Part shown: positions 13,516 through 26,142 of the stretch, in pieces
Layout of the letters: each line of letters begins with the position of its first letter
Numbering within the stretch: the first letter of the stretch is position 1
Source of the DNA: Arthrinium phaeospermum
Lineage: Eukaryota; Ascomycota; Sordariomycetes; Amphisphaeriales; Apiosporaceae
Reading direction: 5' to 3'
DNA: 64,000 bases
Assembly (NCBI GenBank): GCA_006503535.1
Contig: QYRS01000005.1
Coordinates: forward strand, 1,178,001-1,242,000
Translations under genes and position numbers: made by a program
Notes under the pieces: model-generated
What the model was told of the DNA's origin: nothing
The model's input: only the letters and a program-made list of their open reading frames with translations
The model's database searches: none

Positions 13516-16500
13516 GACGGGGTGGCTGGGTGGAGCAGGACGTGTAAAAGGATGGATTGCTATATCTCGCGAACAACTACCAAGATGACCTCTGGAACCT
13601 CAGCTATTATAGTCTTTCCCACGTCAGCCTTGCGGGTGCGTACGTGTATAGGTTGGGTATGTAAAGTAGTAGGTCAGTAGGCCAGGGGATTATATGTGTG
13701 AGGATGTGAATTGTGATGTGATTGTGGATGGGGCATGGCTTGTGGGTGGTGGTTCTGTCAGCAGAAGACATGTCGTGCGGGCCGGACCTCAGGTCGTTCC
13801 TTGGGGGGGTATTTCTAATGAGGCGGTTTGGCGGAACCAAGAATGCCAGGATGCCTGCTGCACCTCTCGTCTAATCGTCTAACTAACCTTGTATATGGAA
13901 TAATTACCTGCCTACCTACCTAATGTACTTTACCATGTGCACTGACATGCAACTCCCTTTCCTTCCATTTGACACATATAAATACATAGGTATATACACG
14001 TTCAGCGCGGGAGCTTACTTTTGGATCAACATAAACATCCATTAATTGATGGCTTGCAGATGCTGGGGTGCTTAGGTATTCTTGCTATGTTTCTTTTCGT
14101 GTTCTTATTTTTTTCTTCTTCCTTCTTCCTTCTTCCTTTTTGATACCTCAAATCCGGTGTCCTCCTTCCCTCCCTCCGTCGTTCCTTCCTTCATGGCTGT
14201 CTCTGACTTTGACTCTGTCCCTGTCCGCCAGGAACGGTGCAACACTCGCCAAAGTCGACTCGACGGACGATGATGACATCTCATGATGACACCCGTTCTG
14301 TTCCCTGCCCATGATGCAGAACTCGGTCACGACAATGGGCACTCGGAGTAACGTACACCCTGTCGTCTATCGCCTGGGACGGGCAAATGTGGAGGATGCA
14401 TTGCATTAGTGATCCTGGCGAGAAACATCGACAGGGTGCCACCACCCCCGCATTGCCCCCCAGTATTGCCTCTAAGAAGCAAAAGTACCCAAATGGGCCT
14501 TGTGTCCCGGCCGGGGTTTGAGGGTCAACAGACAGGCACATGCACCCCTTTCAACATTTCCACTACATATCATAGTAGCAGGGAGACTGGGACTGGGACT
14601 GGGACTGCCCACAGCAAACCGCCCCGCCAAAAAGTTCATGCAAGGTTGAGATGCAGAAGCCTACTTTCGCTGATGCTACCTACATCTTCCGCCCAATCCT
14701 GCATCGCCGATGTCGTTCCGCCCTGTGATTGCTCCGATCATATTGGGGTTTCCGCTGTCCATCCAATTCCCATCAGATCAACGCCAAGCGAGCCGCCAAG
14801 AGAAATCTCACTGGACAAGACTGGTCCCAGGTTACGACAGACCTCTCTCTTGGCCCTTCAACCCCCCTTCCCAACGACCCAAACGACAGCAGAGCCAAGC
14901 GAAAATACCATGCAATGTCACCGCTGGATACGCTTCAGAAGCCGCCGTACATCTCGAGATCCCCCCTGAACTGACAAACTGGGTTAAACCGACTCCCTCT
15001 CGGGATTCCCTTCTCGGTCATGTTGGGTATTTTTGGATGGGTCATGCTGCGTCACCCGTGAGACCGAGAAAAAAAGAAGACGACGTCTTGTGGCATTGCA
15101 ACCCAAGCTTGTGCCCCGCCACCGGGACAGCAGCAGCTCTAGCTCGTCCCATTGAGTAATCTTACTTGCTTCGTGGTTTCATGTACATCTATCAGTTTCT
15201 ACCGACTTCAGTGCGCCATACCCCTGCGCCCTGCGCCCTGCGGGACATGGCATGGCATGCTTCTGGGACCTTATGTCCCGAGCTGTTGCTCTACTGCCGA
15301 CAAGGCGACACCCCTATCCAAGCTCGGCATGGTAAGCCCCGATATTTGTTAAAGATTCCCCTATTGGACTTGGACTTCCATACGGTTTACATCGGCCGGT
15401 CTAATCGATACCTTGATACAACAAAAGGCTACCATGACAGCTAGCCATGTCATGATCCTAAGGCAGCCAGCCGACAAGTTGATATTTCCACTTGGTTATA
15501 CGGCGAGACACAAACCACATATTACGTGAGAAACGTCGGCCGTGATCGACTAAGAAGCTTATCTGGTACGTCCTCTCCCGCTGCCCGTTGCGCCTCGAGG
15601 CATTTGTTGCGATTTTCGCCTTGACCCCTGCTAGCAAGCACTGCACACACATACGGCCTGTCAACCTTGCTAGCTCAGAGCTCTCGGCCAATATAATCGA
15701 CAAGATAGAAGTGGTCTTGGGGTGTCCTTCCATCCATTCCGTCGGCATTTGCGACAGGTAGTCTTGTGAGGATGTATTCTACACGGTAAGCTGGCAGGAC
15801 GTATGGTTTCTTCTTTATCAGGAGGTCGCAGAGCCGATCTATCCACCTGACACTTCCCATCTGCCGTTTTGGGGGGTTTTGTTTGATCTTTGCGCAAGCC
15901 AAGAGTCGGGTAGATCCCGCGGAAATACAGCGCAAGGTGCGAACGTAGGGCAGCCACGCGCCCCAGGATCGGGATTATAAATGAAATCTCGCTACGGGGG
16001 AGCTGATTGGAGTAGAACGCACGACACCAAGAGAAACTTCCATCATCGCGAGAGTCCATGGTTCGATGGCCCAACTCGCAGGCACTTTTGAGCATGGTAC
16101 TTGAATATCCATGCTCCTTGGACTCTTAGCACTTACAGAAATCGTAACACCGGGACTCTCCGTCAGATTACACTGCCCGGCTTATGGAGCCCGCAATAGC
16201 CCATGACTCTGGAATGCTCGATAGCGGGCGGCCTCGATACAGGTGCGTATGATAAGTCATTTTACAAGAGAGACTCGCTGTAGAAGCTCGGGAGGAGCAA
16301 AATAGTGGCGCTAGTGCTTACCTACTACTGATGCATCTGCTATTTGGCCTCCAACACCAGCATGCAAGCTATCCCATGGAAATGCGCACCAGTATACACG
16401 GGGAGACGGGATTCAATGGGAAACCGGTTCTCGGGGTTTGTTTTCTCTAGTTGGCTGGCGCTGGAATCCATGGTTGGCTCGAAAATTGCAGGAGATGTTT

Positions 16501-17298
16501 CTCAATATATTAAGCGAAGCGGGGTGACGGGGTGACGCGGAGCTTCCTCCGCTGCTGGAGCGATCCTATTGGAGCTCGACATACGGCGTATTGCTGATGC
16601 ACTGACTGGGTAAGGGATACGGGAGTAGGCTATCTTAACCTGTGTCTGTTTACCCCGGCAAGACATGCCTTGTTGAAACCCTGGAGACGCATCTATACCG
16701 GTAGCGACGGTGACTCATGCGACCAGTTGGATGACGTCTAGTTTGAGCACACTGGGCTACAGGCCGGACAGTGAAATCGCTTGGGTGAGATTGTAGACCT
16801 TGCATATCTATCACCAGTCTTATCCAGTAGGGACATACGGCTATTGGCCCGACAGTAAGCTGCATAGGCTATCACCTCCAGTATAGCCTTTATTGTTTAC
16901 CTAAGGTATGGATTTTATAGTTGACTAACATGCTCTCTCCATTCACTGAAATTCCACCGAGTTAAGGTTATTTTTGGGTAGGCAAGGGTATTCCGTCCAA
17001 GGCCTAGGTAGCATATGGCAAAACGCGGAGTTAGCCCCACGTCCTTTCAGCTGAAAGCCAGGATTCCCTTGCGAAGCGCTTGAATCCTCAGCCTCAGCGC
17101 AATGTTGGTTGCAAACGCAGTTCACCTCGTTCCCCGCGGAGACGGTTCACGGTGTTTCCTACTCAATGTTGAGTTAGGCTTTAGTTCACGTGCGTAATAT
17201 CATCTCACTCGTCGCTCAGCCTCTGGCCCCCTATTCAATATCATTAAGTGAGCAAGTACCAAACATGCCGTATTGAGCAGAGTTCACTGTGTCTTGCG
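13516..17298. other. Intergenic region, no supportable gene
   Basis: Holds the promoter side of the Zn2Cys6 gene (leftward) and of the PARP-finger gene (rightward). A CT-rich tract lies near 14.1-14.2 kb. Two overlapping minus-strand frames at about 15.67-16.10 kb (141 and 86 codons) are the longest unexplained frames. They show no motif I recognise and no clean splice chain, so I do not call a gene. Confidence 0.5.
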
Positions 17299-18865
17299 AT
17301 GCCGTACCGTGTGGGTGAGTCACCGCAGAATTACTGTGTACGGGTTTCTTCCTCGAGGCTGAACATCATATGATTCATGATTAGAGCTTGCGCCCGACGG
17401 CCGGGCCGCCTGCCAGGACAGCCAATGCCAGATGTTCGAGCACAAGATCCCGCAGGGCGCGCTCCGTTTCGGCACCTGGGTCGAGCTCCCCTTCATGACC
17501 TGCGGCCAGTGGAAGTGGAAGCATTGGGGCTGTGTTTCGGGAAGGCAGCTCCGGAACCTACAAGCGGCGATATACTCGGGCAATAATGAGGGCGGCGCCT
17601 ATAGCTGGGCGAAAATCGAAGGGTTCGATGGGCTGGTCGAGTTCCCGGAAGTGCAGGCCAGGATCCGCCGCGTTGTGGCTCAGGGCCATATCGACGACGC
17701 CGATTTCAATGGAGTACGTCGCATGACTTCCAAAGACGAGATACCCTTGAGCATATACCCCTAACCAATCATCTAGGAGCCTATATGCAACACGCCAGGC
17801 CGGACTGGTATTCGGCGCCGGGGCACTATTACGCCCTCACCCATCAAGGTCGGGCCCATCATTATACCTGTGGTCCCAGTGCCCATCGCGATCGCAATTG
17901 ACAGAGCCAACACTTTCCCGTTTGGAAACGAGCCCGGGACACCGGCGTCGTCACTCTCAATACCGGATCCCGCCATCGACAAGCTTGCCAGTGGTCATGC
18001 TGACAACAAACCCGCCTTTATAATCACTGGCAAGTTCAGCGCGATGACACAAGATGAAGCCGAGGCCATGGTGATCAGTATTGGAGGAGCAGTTGAGTCG
18101 TACCCGAGTGAGACCACGAGCTATGCGGTGGTGGGCGCGCAACCCGCATCTTGGAAAGTCGCCCGCTTCGAGACGCACGGTACCAGGATCCTTAACGAGA
18201 AGGAGTTCCTGGAGTTCATTATACAAAAGGAGGACGTGAAGCAGGAGGCTGGGACTGATACAGTACAGTCAACTGCAAAAAGTGAGGAAAGCGACTCGAT
18301 ACCTGGCATCAAGAAGGAGGAGGAAGTTGAAGATCCTTGGGAGGGCTTAGAAAGGGGGGGGAGGAAAGTCGCGGTCAAGCAAGAAGAATCAAGCATCGCG
18401 CTACCGGCGGGCACTAATGCTCATATGGAGAACCATCAAGCTGGCAATCCATCAATCAAATTAGAGAAGACTGTCATTGTGAAAAAGGAGGAAGCGGACG
18501 ACGTAGTCTTCCTGGCGGCGCCCACTCTGGACACAAGGAAGCGCAGCCATGTTGGCGGCTTTGATGAGGACGATGAGGACGAGAAGAGTGACCCGACCAG
18601 CTCACAATCTGGCAGGCGAGCGACCAAAAGATCTGCCAGGATCCAACAGATGCTCGTTGGTGATGGGGTTCTTCCTCGAGCTGGCCAGGAAAGGGGCATA
18701 TGCGGTGGTGTCCTGAGCGGCGACGGGGGCCAGCGTCACGGTTATCGTTCTTCAGGACGATATGGTAGTAGCAGTCGGTCAGGACCTCGTCCGGGGACTA
18801 CAGGTATTACCGCCACTGTAGTAGGCCTTCGCCGCAGTACTCGGAACAAGGCGCCACCGACTTGA
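17299..18865 (+). CDS. PARP-type zinc finger and BRCT domain protein
   Basis: Probable nuclear DNA-break or chromatin-associated protein of 477 residues. Exons are 17299-17314, 17385-17713 and 17777-18865 (1434 nt). The first intron sits right after MPYRV; splicing restores the ELAPDGRAAC start of a PARP finger. Zinc ligands are Cys15, Cys20, His52 and Cys55 (C-x4-C-x31-H-x2-C). The family context is intact (KIPQGALRFGTWVE, WKWKHWGC, GFDGL, DADFNG). A BRCT-like domain follows at about residues 190-267 (AFIITGKFSAM, then a Trp-containing segment). The acidic C-terminal half carries five psi-K-x-E sumoylation consensus sites, a DDVVFL SUMO-interaction-like stretch and basic clusters that could be nuclear signals. 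There is no ADP-ribosyltransferase catalytic domain, so it is not a PARP enzyme. The cellular role is inferred from domains only. Confidence 0.88.
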
Positions 18866-19762
18866 CGTTTCGGCTGCTAAAGGGGCGGCGGTACCGATCC
18901 AGGGGTCTGACAGTATGTACGTAACAGTAGTATACTTGTTTCGTGGTCTCCCGTATCCACCGCTGTGCATTGGCTTCGCGCGCAATAGAGTTTCGATATC
19001 CCTGATCTGTCACCAATGACTGGCGTTGTCGTGTTTAACTTGTGAGACTTGCATTGCGACCATATTTCATACCAAGCGCTGACCCAGGAGCTGACAGCAC
19101 AGAATCAATCTGTGACGGATGCCATGCATCTACATACTAGTTGAGGCAAGCCACAAACCCCTACTGACAGGAAGGTCAATGCGATAGAGACAAGCTCCGA
19201 GGCTATCTGGTTAATGCAGCATTTTTACCCCAGATCAATCAGTGTGGGGTTGGCCTTCCCTAGCTGTAGATCATCCTCTGTAATGCCTATGCCTGCGTGC
19301 TTACCATTGCTGGTATTGTTGCCCATTTGCTCATTGAATGGCCACTATGACTGGCTGCTGACTCGTGGCTTTAGCGGTCCTGGTCGAGTCCAAAGCCACT
19401 GCCACGGGTAAGCGAATCCGAATGCACGGCCTGGCACTAGAGGCTAGCATGGTCGAATCGAACCACATGAAACGGGATTGGGAGGGAATGCGCCGAGGTT
19501 CAATTCACATGTGGTCGCGGACGCTTACAGCGTCATAGTTTAGGGGCCCTTTGCCGAGCGACAGTCGTCCCATTTCGGCAGGGTCATATATTGGGACAAG
19601 CAGCTGCCGTTCGCAACTTCTCATCAACCAACCGTCATCATAATCTATTTCATTCCAACCCACTCGAGCCGAGCAGCCCACTAATAGCTGTACACATTTT
19701 TCCAACTTCCAGTCGATTCTTCCCGTATACCTATACAATCATCTCCTAGCCAGCCAGTCAAG
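18866..19762. other. Intergenic region
   Basis: Spacer between the PARP-finger gene and the SCP2 gene. It holds the 3' flank of the former and the promoter of the latter. I see no coding potential. Confidence 0.6.
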
Positions 19763-20348
19763 ATGGGTCTCGCCAACGGTATGTAGTCTTTCCCGTCCAA
19801 GCCACCGCCTGCGCGCGAATGCGCTGCCAATCTCCTCCGATCCGAAGCTATAATACGAGACTAACGCACAAACCCCGTCCTCCCAGACAAGTTCCCCTCG
19901 TCCGCCGCTTTCGATGCGATCAACTCGGCCCTGAACTCCAGCGAGGCCGACAAGAAGGATGCCATCAAGCAGGGAAACGCCGTGTTCGCCTTCACGCTAA
20001 AGAACAAGGCCGGCGAGACGGACAGCTGGCACATCGATCTTAAGGAGAAGGGCGCCGTCGAGAAGGGTCTGGGAACCAAGCCCACTGGTATGTATTGGAC
20101 TGCTGAAACTTTCTCAAGCCCTGGAAGAAGGAAGGAAGACAGCGTACTTCTCATGCGCCGCTCGCTAACCCGCTCCCTTTCTAGTCACCCTCTCGCTGTC
20201 GGACGAGGATTTTGGCAAGCTGGTTGCTGGCCAGGGCAACGCGCAACGACTCTTCATGTCGGGCAAGCTGAAGATCAAGGGCGACGTGATGAAGGCGACC
20301 AAGATGGAGCCCATCCTGAAGAAGGCGCAAACCAAGGCCAAGCTGTAA
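19763..20348 (+). CDS. SCP2 sterol-binding domain protein, peroxisomal
   Basis: Small lipid-carrier protein of 126 residues made of a single SCP2 domain. It is predicted to bind fatty acids, acyl-CoA or sterols in the peroxisomal matrix. Exons are 19763-19778, 19887-20087 and 20185-20348 (381 nt). The start ATG (context CAAGATGGG) is followed after 16 nt by a GTATGT donor. Domain landmarks are FAFTLKNKAGE, SWHIDLKEKGAVEKG, VTLSLSDEDFGKLVAG, SGKLKIKGD and MKATKMEPIL, in the usual order. The protein ends in AKL, a functional PTS1 variant and the same C-terminal tripeptide as in animal SCP2, which supports peroxisomal import. It is a stand-alone carrier like the yeast-type SCP2s, without a thiolase or dehydrogenase fusion. 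Confidence 0.95.
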
Positions 20349-22031
20349 ATTGCGTACATGTATATTTATCTGCCCGCGACCGCTACCTACGAAAACCATG
20401 ACAGCTCCTGGAGCTCTTCTTTTAGGGAGAATCGAGCTCCGCCCTCCCCTTACTTTTGATACCACCTTTTGATATACAGTTTGGAGATAATCCATCTGTA
20501 TACCCCAATAGTACTTTGCGACAAATATCAATTTGGCCAACCTCACCTCATGCGTAACTCACGATCACTCGACTTTCCATGGCCGTTGGTGAAATCTGGG
20601 ATTGGTGACGATGTTGGAAAGCCGTAGTGCCTTGCATCACTTATATCTGGAAGAACAATAGCAGTCTTAGCGCAAGAGCCTGTAAGCGTATTTGTAACGT
20701 ATAGCTTCGTATGTATCGGCCTCCTCGATGATGGGGACAGAAAACTCGCAGAAGGTTCTCGGAACACAGCAGCGTATCACTTTTATACCTACGAATGCCG
20801 CTGGAGGGCCGAATTGGTGGTATTATCATATAAACGCATGCATGATCGGAATCCTATATAGCGGTAAGGTAATGTCGGAACATCTTGAGCATTAGTATGG
20901 TATTCCTTTCTGTGTATCAACTTCGAGAGGCTCCAAAGTTCCGCTAGAGGCTCCTAGCAGAAGATAAACCCCAAACTGAGGTCCTATTGCCAATTCTGCG
21001 CGTCTCAGGCACGAAACCAGGAGGGTTGGCTTCGGCTACAGTTTGATAGCTGCCCAGCTGCCCAGCTTGTCGGCCACATAAGGCGAATGAATGTGCGACA
21101 GTTGGCGCATGGTCCTATGCAAGTACACAGGTCAGAGCAGTCGCTTGTTGGTGGGTGAAGGGAAGATGCAAGAATGAATACGATTGATTGGGTGGAATGC
21201 ATCCCCTGGGTTTCTTCTTCGTTCCTCCAGCGACGAATGCATGCAAGTCGGCTGCCTTAGAATTCAGGACTCGTTGGGAATGCCCGCCCGGGATTGGCTG
21301 ACGCGAGTTTCCTCGTGGCCCGCCCTGGCCACCTTGCACTACGCGCCCACTTCGGCTTAGCTCAGAGCACAGATCACCTCCAGCCTCTCAGACTCACGCT
21401 GCCGAATGAGAGGGCGCTCATGTTTGTCTGCCTGCGAGCTGCCTGCGTTTTTCTTTCTTTAGCCGTACTGTATGTAGGTGGTAGGTACTGTGCCTGCCCG
21501 CAAAGCAAAGCAGCCCAAAGCAAACAAGCACCAAGCACAAGCACGGCTCCTCTCTACCTGAGGAATCCGTCATCCTCTTTTAACGCCTGCCCAAAATTTC
21601 TGGACCTTGGGCCCCCTGCTTTTCCTTAGAAAGCCTTCGAGGATCGACAAGCATCGCGTCGAGGGCCCTTCACATTTTTTTCTTATCCAGACCCGTCACG
21701 ACACGACACCACCCGGTCACCATACAGCCCTCCAGATTATGAGTATTCTCAAAACCCGCTTGATTTGACTTGCATTCAAGGCAAATTACCAGGTGACCTT
21801 CCTGGCGGCATATCTGGGCTCCCTTCGTTCATTCACCCTTTTGACCCCAGTTAGGTCTCACTATGCTGCTGGCTTCCCTGTGGACCATCCGGTATCCTTG
21901 ATAACTCATTTCCATCACCCACACATCGCGTCGCATTCCTCCCGAATCCCCGTCGCCCGATAGTCCTCTTCTTCAGGATACCAATTCCTCTCTGCGCGCC
22001 ATCGTCAGCTGCCAATCCCCCAAAGGCCACG
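20349..22031. other. Intergenic region with promoter of the nucleoporin gene
   Basis: Holds the 3' flank of SCP2 and a long, partly pyrimidine-rich leader upstream of the nucleoporin start at 22032. The 21.3-21.6 kb frames lack recognisable motifs and look non-coding. Confidence 0.5.
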
Positions 22032-25000
22032 ATGAGCTTCAGTTTGGACTACACGCCTCGCAAGGCGCAACCCGCGTCGGGCCAGCGAGGCGCATCTTTC
22101 CCCACTGGCTCGACTCCAGCCACGTCTCGATTCCGATCATCTCTGGTTCCGATGGCGAAAACGTCTCCGGCGCGTTCCAAACCTACCCTAGGCAAGGCCG
22201 CCGCGAGGCCTACCCGAAATCTCTTCGACACCGCGACGCCCAAGCCGTCTCGGACGGCCCAGTTCGCGCCAGCCCTCCCCGCGACGGCCTTCAAGGCCTC
22301 GGCGGGCGCTCGCAAGTTCGCGCCGCCGCCAAAGACTACCAATGCGGGCATGGCTGGCACCACGTCGGCCGAGCTCTTCAAGATGCGAATCCCAGAGCCG
22401 GACGCGGGTCTGACGGGCGAAGCCTTGGCCAGCTCCATCCCAGAACCCCTGACGAAGAGAGGCACCGTTTACGCCGACCAGTACCTTGCCGACAAGTGCC
22501 CTCCTGACTTTGATGACCTCCAACGAAGACAATTCTTTTGCATCCTCGATTTGCGACGGCTGAAACACGCGGCAAACGAGATCTTTGTCAAGAAGGATTG
22601 GAAGGTGAATATTTTAAACTTCGCCAAGGAGTATGAGAAGAGTCGTGGTTTGATTATGTTGCACTATGGCCTGTACGAGTTCAAGAACGTGAAGCCGTCA
22701 GAGGATGTCATGAGGAGATGGAGAGCTGCGCATGGCCTGCCAGAGCCCGAGGCAGAGAAGCCGGCCGCGAAGCCAGCAGCCAAGGTTGGTACAAGCGCCT
22801 TTGTCAGTTCGGTGCCCGCCTCCTCTACAAAGCGCAAAGCCGACGTTCAGCTGCAACCGGGCGACAACACCTTGAAGGCTTCTACTGCCAACCATAACAA
22901 GAGGCGCAACTTGGATCAAGATAATGAGCCTATGACCGACGCGCCTAAATTCGCCCCCTCGCCTCTCAAAAGCAAACGCAGGGCGGAGGAAGCAGACGAG
23001 GACGAGGACGACGAAAACCAACGGAACAAGCTCCAGAAGACACCATCGAATGCTAGATCTAGGCTCGAAGGCATTATCAACAATGTGCAGTCGAACACCA
23101 CTACGCCCGTAGGGTCTCCCCTGAAGCATTCTACGATGGACAAGCCAGTCTCTTCACTCTTCTCCGTTACCAAGCAACCTGATGATTCCCAGAGCCCTTT
23201 CGCGAGCAAGTCAAATCCCTTTGGGGCACCGACCAATGGTGCTTCCAGCTCCGCGTCAGCATTGAAGTCGTCTCTTTTCCAACCAACGTCTACCAATGGA
23301 GCTTCTAGCTCCGCATCGGCACTGAAGTCATCCCTGTTCCAACCAGGGTCGACTCTGAATGCTTCAAAGGATTCAGTTCTGACTGGGCACAAGTTTGGCT
23401 CGACTACCACGGCGTCTACCAGTAAAAGCAATATCTTTGGCTATCTGTCCGAGAGCTCAGCCAACAACAGCGGGAATGAAAAAGAAGAGGCCGACGCCGA
23501 CGCAGATAGCGACACAAGCTCGGAGCACGAGACTGAACAGGAACCTGATAGCCAAGACGTTGCGCCCAGTTATGAGCCCAGCGCCGCTGCGAGCACTGGC
23601 ACTGCCACGCCCCCAACTCAGGGAGGCTCTGCTCTGTTCGGGTTCGGGAAGCCGAGTGATACATCGACGCCCTTCGATACTGCCTCGAAGCCCGCAGACG
23701 GTGCTAAAGCCGGCGGTCTGTTCGGTAGAGTCTCATTCGGACCTGATGGCGAACCACTCCGAGCAACGTCTACGGAAGCACCGGCCAAAGAGCCAACCCC
23801 AGAAAAGGAGGTCCCCTCTGTGCCCGCACCAACAGCTGCGCCAGCGGCGACAGCAACTCCCACAGCAGCAAAGACACCTGGCGATTTTACTTTCAATGCA
23901 TCTACTACACCAATTAGCTTTGGTAGCAAGAACGGCCTGGGCAGTTCCATCTTTGCATCTAAAGCTGCTGTACCGTCTTCAACCGGTGATCAAGCCAAAG
24001 CTCCTAGCACAAGCGCTTCATCCATCTTTGGTGCGAAGCCAGCCACTTCGCAAGAACCTCCCGCTACCTCATCTTCGTCGTCCATCTTTGGTAACCTTAA
24101 CAAGGGACCCGAGACCACGAAGAGCACACCGAACGGCGGTTTATCCTCCTCTATATTTGGAGCACCGAAGCCTGCAGCTTCAGCCGCCCCAATTTTCGGT
24201 GGTTCATCGACTCCTTTCGGTTCGGCCCCAAAGCCAGCAGAAGCAAACAACGCATCGACAACTGAGAAGCCAATGAGCATGTTTGGGGCTTCATCTGCCC
24301 CAATCAAGGTCGAGCCTACACCCGCTGCTGCCCCATCTCCATTCGCCGGCTTTAACAAGCCCAGCGAAGCAGATAAGCCAGCTCCGTTCGCCGGCTTTAA
24401 CAAGCCCAGTGAAGCGGATAAGCCAGCTCCGTTCGCCGGTTTCAACAAGCCCAGTGAAGCGGAAAAGCCGGCTCCGTTCGCCGGATTTAACAAACCCAGC
24501 GAAGCGGACAAGCCTGTAGCCAATGGTGGATTGGGTCAATCGATATTCAGCAACAGTGCCAAACCCGCACCGAGCAACATGTTTGGGCAGTCAACTACAC
24601 AAAATAGCACCGCTGATTCATCAACTACTCCAAAGCACAGTTTTGATGGACCCAACGGCAGACCAATCAAGCGTCCCACCAGCAGGTTTGGCCGAGCGGG
24701 CACACCTGACAGGGCGAAAACGCCTGAGATCTCATTCGGAGCTTCTCAGCCAGGCCCATCTCAGGGTACCACGTCCAACATGGGCAGCTCCGCGACCTTG
24801 TTCGGCTCGCCGGCACCCAAGCCTAATGCGCCTGCGCCTGCCAACATGTTCGCCAGCAACAACTCTATCCCTACTCCATCTTTCTCGTTCGGGGCACCGG
24901 CACCTGCCGAAAAGAAGTCAGAAGAGGCTCAACCTGCTCAGTCCAATATCTTCAGCTTCGGCTCACAGACCAACCCCAGTCCCGCGAAGGAGACGACAGC

Positions 25001-26142
25001 AGCACCCATGTTCAGTTTTGGATCTCAAAACAACGCATCCCAGTCTCAGGCTAAAGAATCCGCCGCAGCGCCCTCCATGTTCAGTTTCGGCGCTGGCCAG
25101 GCCACAACGCCAACTCCGTCATTTGGAGGTCCAGCTTCGCAGCCGAATGGCACACCCGCGAGCAAGTTTGACTTCAACTTCTCCGGGGCGGGTACTCCGG
25201 GAGGAAACACGAGCTCTTTCACTTTTGGCGGTAACGATCAAGGTGCTTCTTCCAACCCAGGATCGTTTACCTTCTCTGCCGGTGGCGCAGCTCCCAATGC
25301 ATCGGCAGCACCCGTATTTGGCGCCGAGTCATCTACACCTACGCCGTCTGGGTCTTTCAACTTCCAATTCGGTGGCAATGCCGCCCCCAAAGCGCCCGAG
25401 CCAGGCAGCTCCGGTATATTTTCGTCGCAGCCAAACGGAGCATCTCAAGCGCCCGCGTTCAGTTTTGGCTCGGCCGCCCCTCCTTCCCAGAACCCCATCG
25501 CCAGCAATGCACCAACGGGGGTAGTGGCATCTTCGGTAGCCTGCAGCCACCCGGCGGCGGCGGCACTTCAACGGGAGCCAGTATGTACAACCCAAGCAGC
25601 CGCACTACGGGCATGACTAATAGGAAGATGCAGACTCCCCGTTCCCGGCGCCTTCGAGCATGAACACTACGCCCATGGGTGGCACTCCTGAGCCGCAGAC
25701 CCAGGATGGCGAGGAAGCTCCCCAGGAGCAGATCTCGCTGACCACTGGCGGCCCGGGCGAGGAAAATGAAGAAATCCTTCTCGAAGTGCGTGCCAAGGCG
25801 ACGAAGTTTGTGCCCGTTGGCAAGGGCGGGGACGGCGACGAGGACGGCAACAAGTCCCCGTGGCGTACCCAGGGTCTCGGTCCTCTTCGCGTCCTGAAGA
25901 ACAAGAACACGGGATGTGTCCGGTTGCTGTTGCGTGCTGAACCTCGTGGCCACGTTGCCATGAACAAGGCACTTCTCTCACAATTTGAGTACAAGCCCGA
26001 TAACGTGAAGAAGACGAGCATCAAGATCATGACGGCCAACGACGACGGTGCAGGCTTGGAAACGTGGCTCTTGCAAGTAAAGAAGCCCGAGACGGCAGCC
26101 GAGCTGGCGACTGTGTTGGAGGCCAACAAGCACAGCAAATGA
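22032..26142 (+). CDS. NUP2: FG-repeat nucleoporin with Ran-binding domain (Nup2/Nup50 type), apparent frameshift
   Basis: Nuclear-basket nucleoporin that would bind importin-alpha and RanGTP. Exon 1 runs 22032-25580 and exon 2 25634-26142, joined by a GTATGT/GACTAAT/GCAG intron. Exon 1 has an N-terminal basic region, a conserved helical segment at about residues 143-240 (from TVYADQYLADK to RRWRAAHGLPE), then hundreds of residues rich in FG, FSFG and IFG repeats. Exon 2 carries the RanBP1-like domain (ENEEILLEVRAKATKFV, LGPLRVLKNKNTG, LLLRAEPRGHVAMNKAL). As printed, the frame breaks at the five-G run 25517-25521. With one more G, exon 1 continues through a typical GSGIFGSLQPPGGGG stretch and the CDS becomes a multiple of three (1352 residues). 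As printed, the protein would stop at 25616 and lose the Ran-binding domain. I favour an assembly error, but a real lesion cannot be excluded. Confidence 0.9.
23232..23351 (+). repeat. Two tandem 60-bp units in the nucleoporin
   Basis: Two adjacent 60-bp copies encode a 20-residue unit beginning TNGASSSASALKSS and ending in LFQP plus two or three residues. The copies differ mainly at third codon positions, so the duplication is not recent and the protein sequence is under constraint. Confidence 0.85.
24339..24518 (+). repeat. Four tandem 45-bp units in the nucleoporin
   Basis: Four direct 45-bp repeats encode the 15-residue unit PFAGFNKPSEADKPA (one copy has Glu in place of Asp; the last ends PV). 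Each unit presents one AGF element, so the array acts as a block of spacer-regular hydrophobic motifs. Near-identity at the DNA level suggests recent expansion or homogenisation. Confidence 0.9.

Noticed and set aside
15458..16095. Overlapping minus-strand frames as a possible gene
   Set aside because: No recognisable motif, no clean intron chain and competing frames; too weak to call.
24339..24518. Regular repeats as a CRISPR-like array
   Set aside because: They are contiguous in-frame coding repeats without spacers, in a eukaryotic nucleoporin gene.
23395..25524. Long plus-strand frames (293 and 333 codons) inside the nucleoporin in another phase
   Set aside because: Out-of-phase readings of the Ser/Pro/Ala/Lys-rich nucleoporin repeats, giving Arg/Pro/Leu/Ser-rich nonsense.
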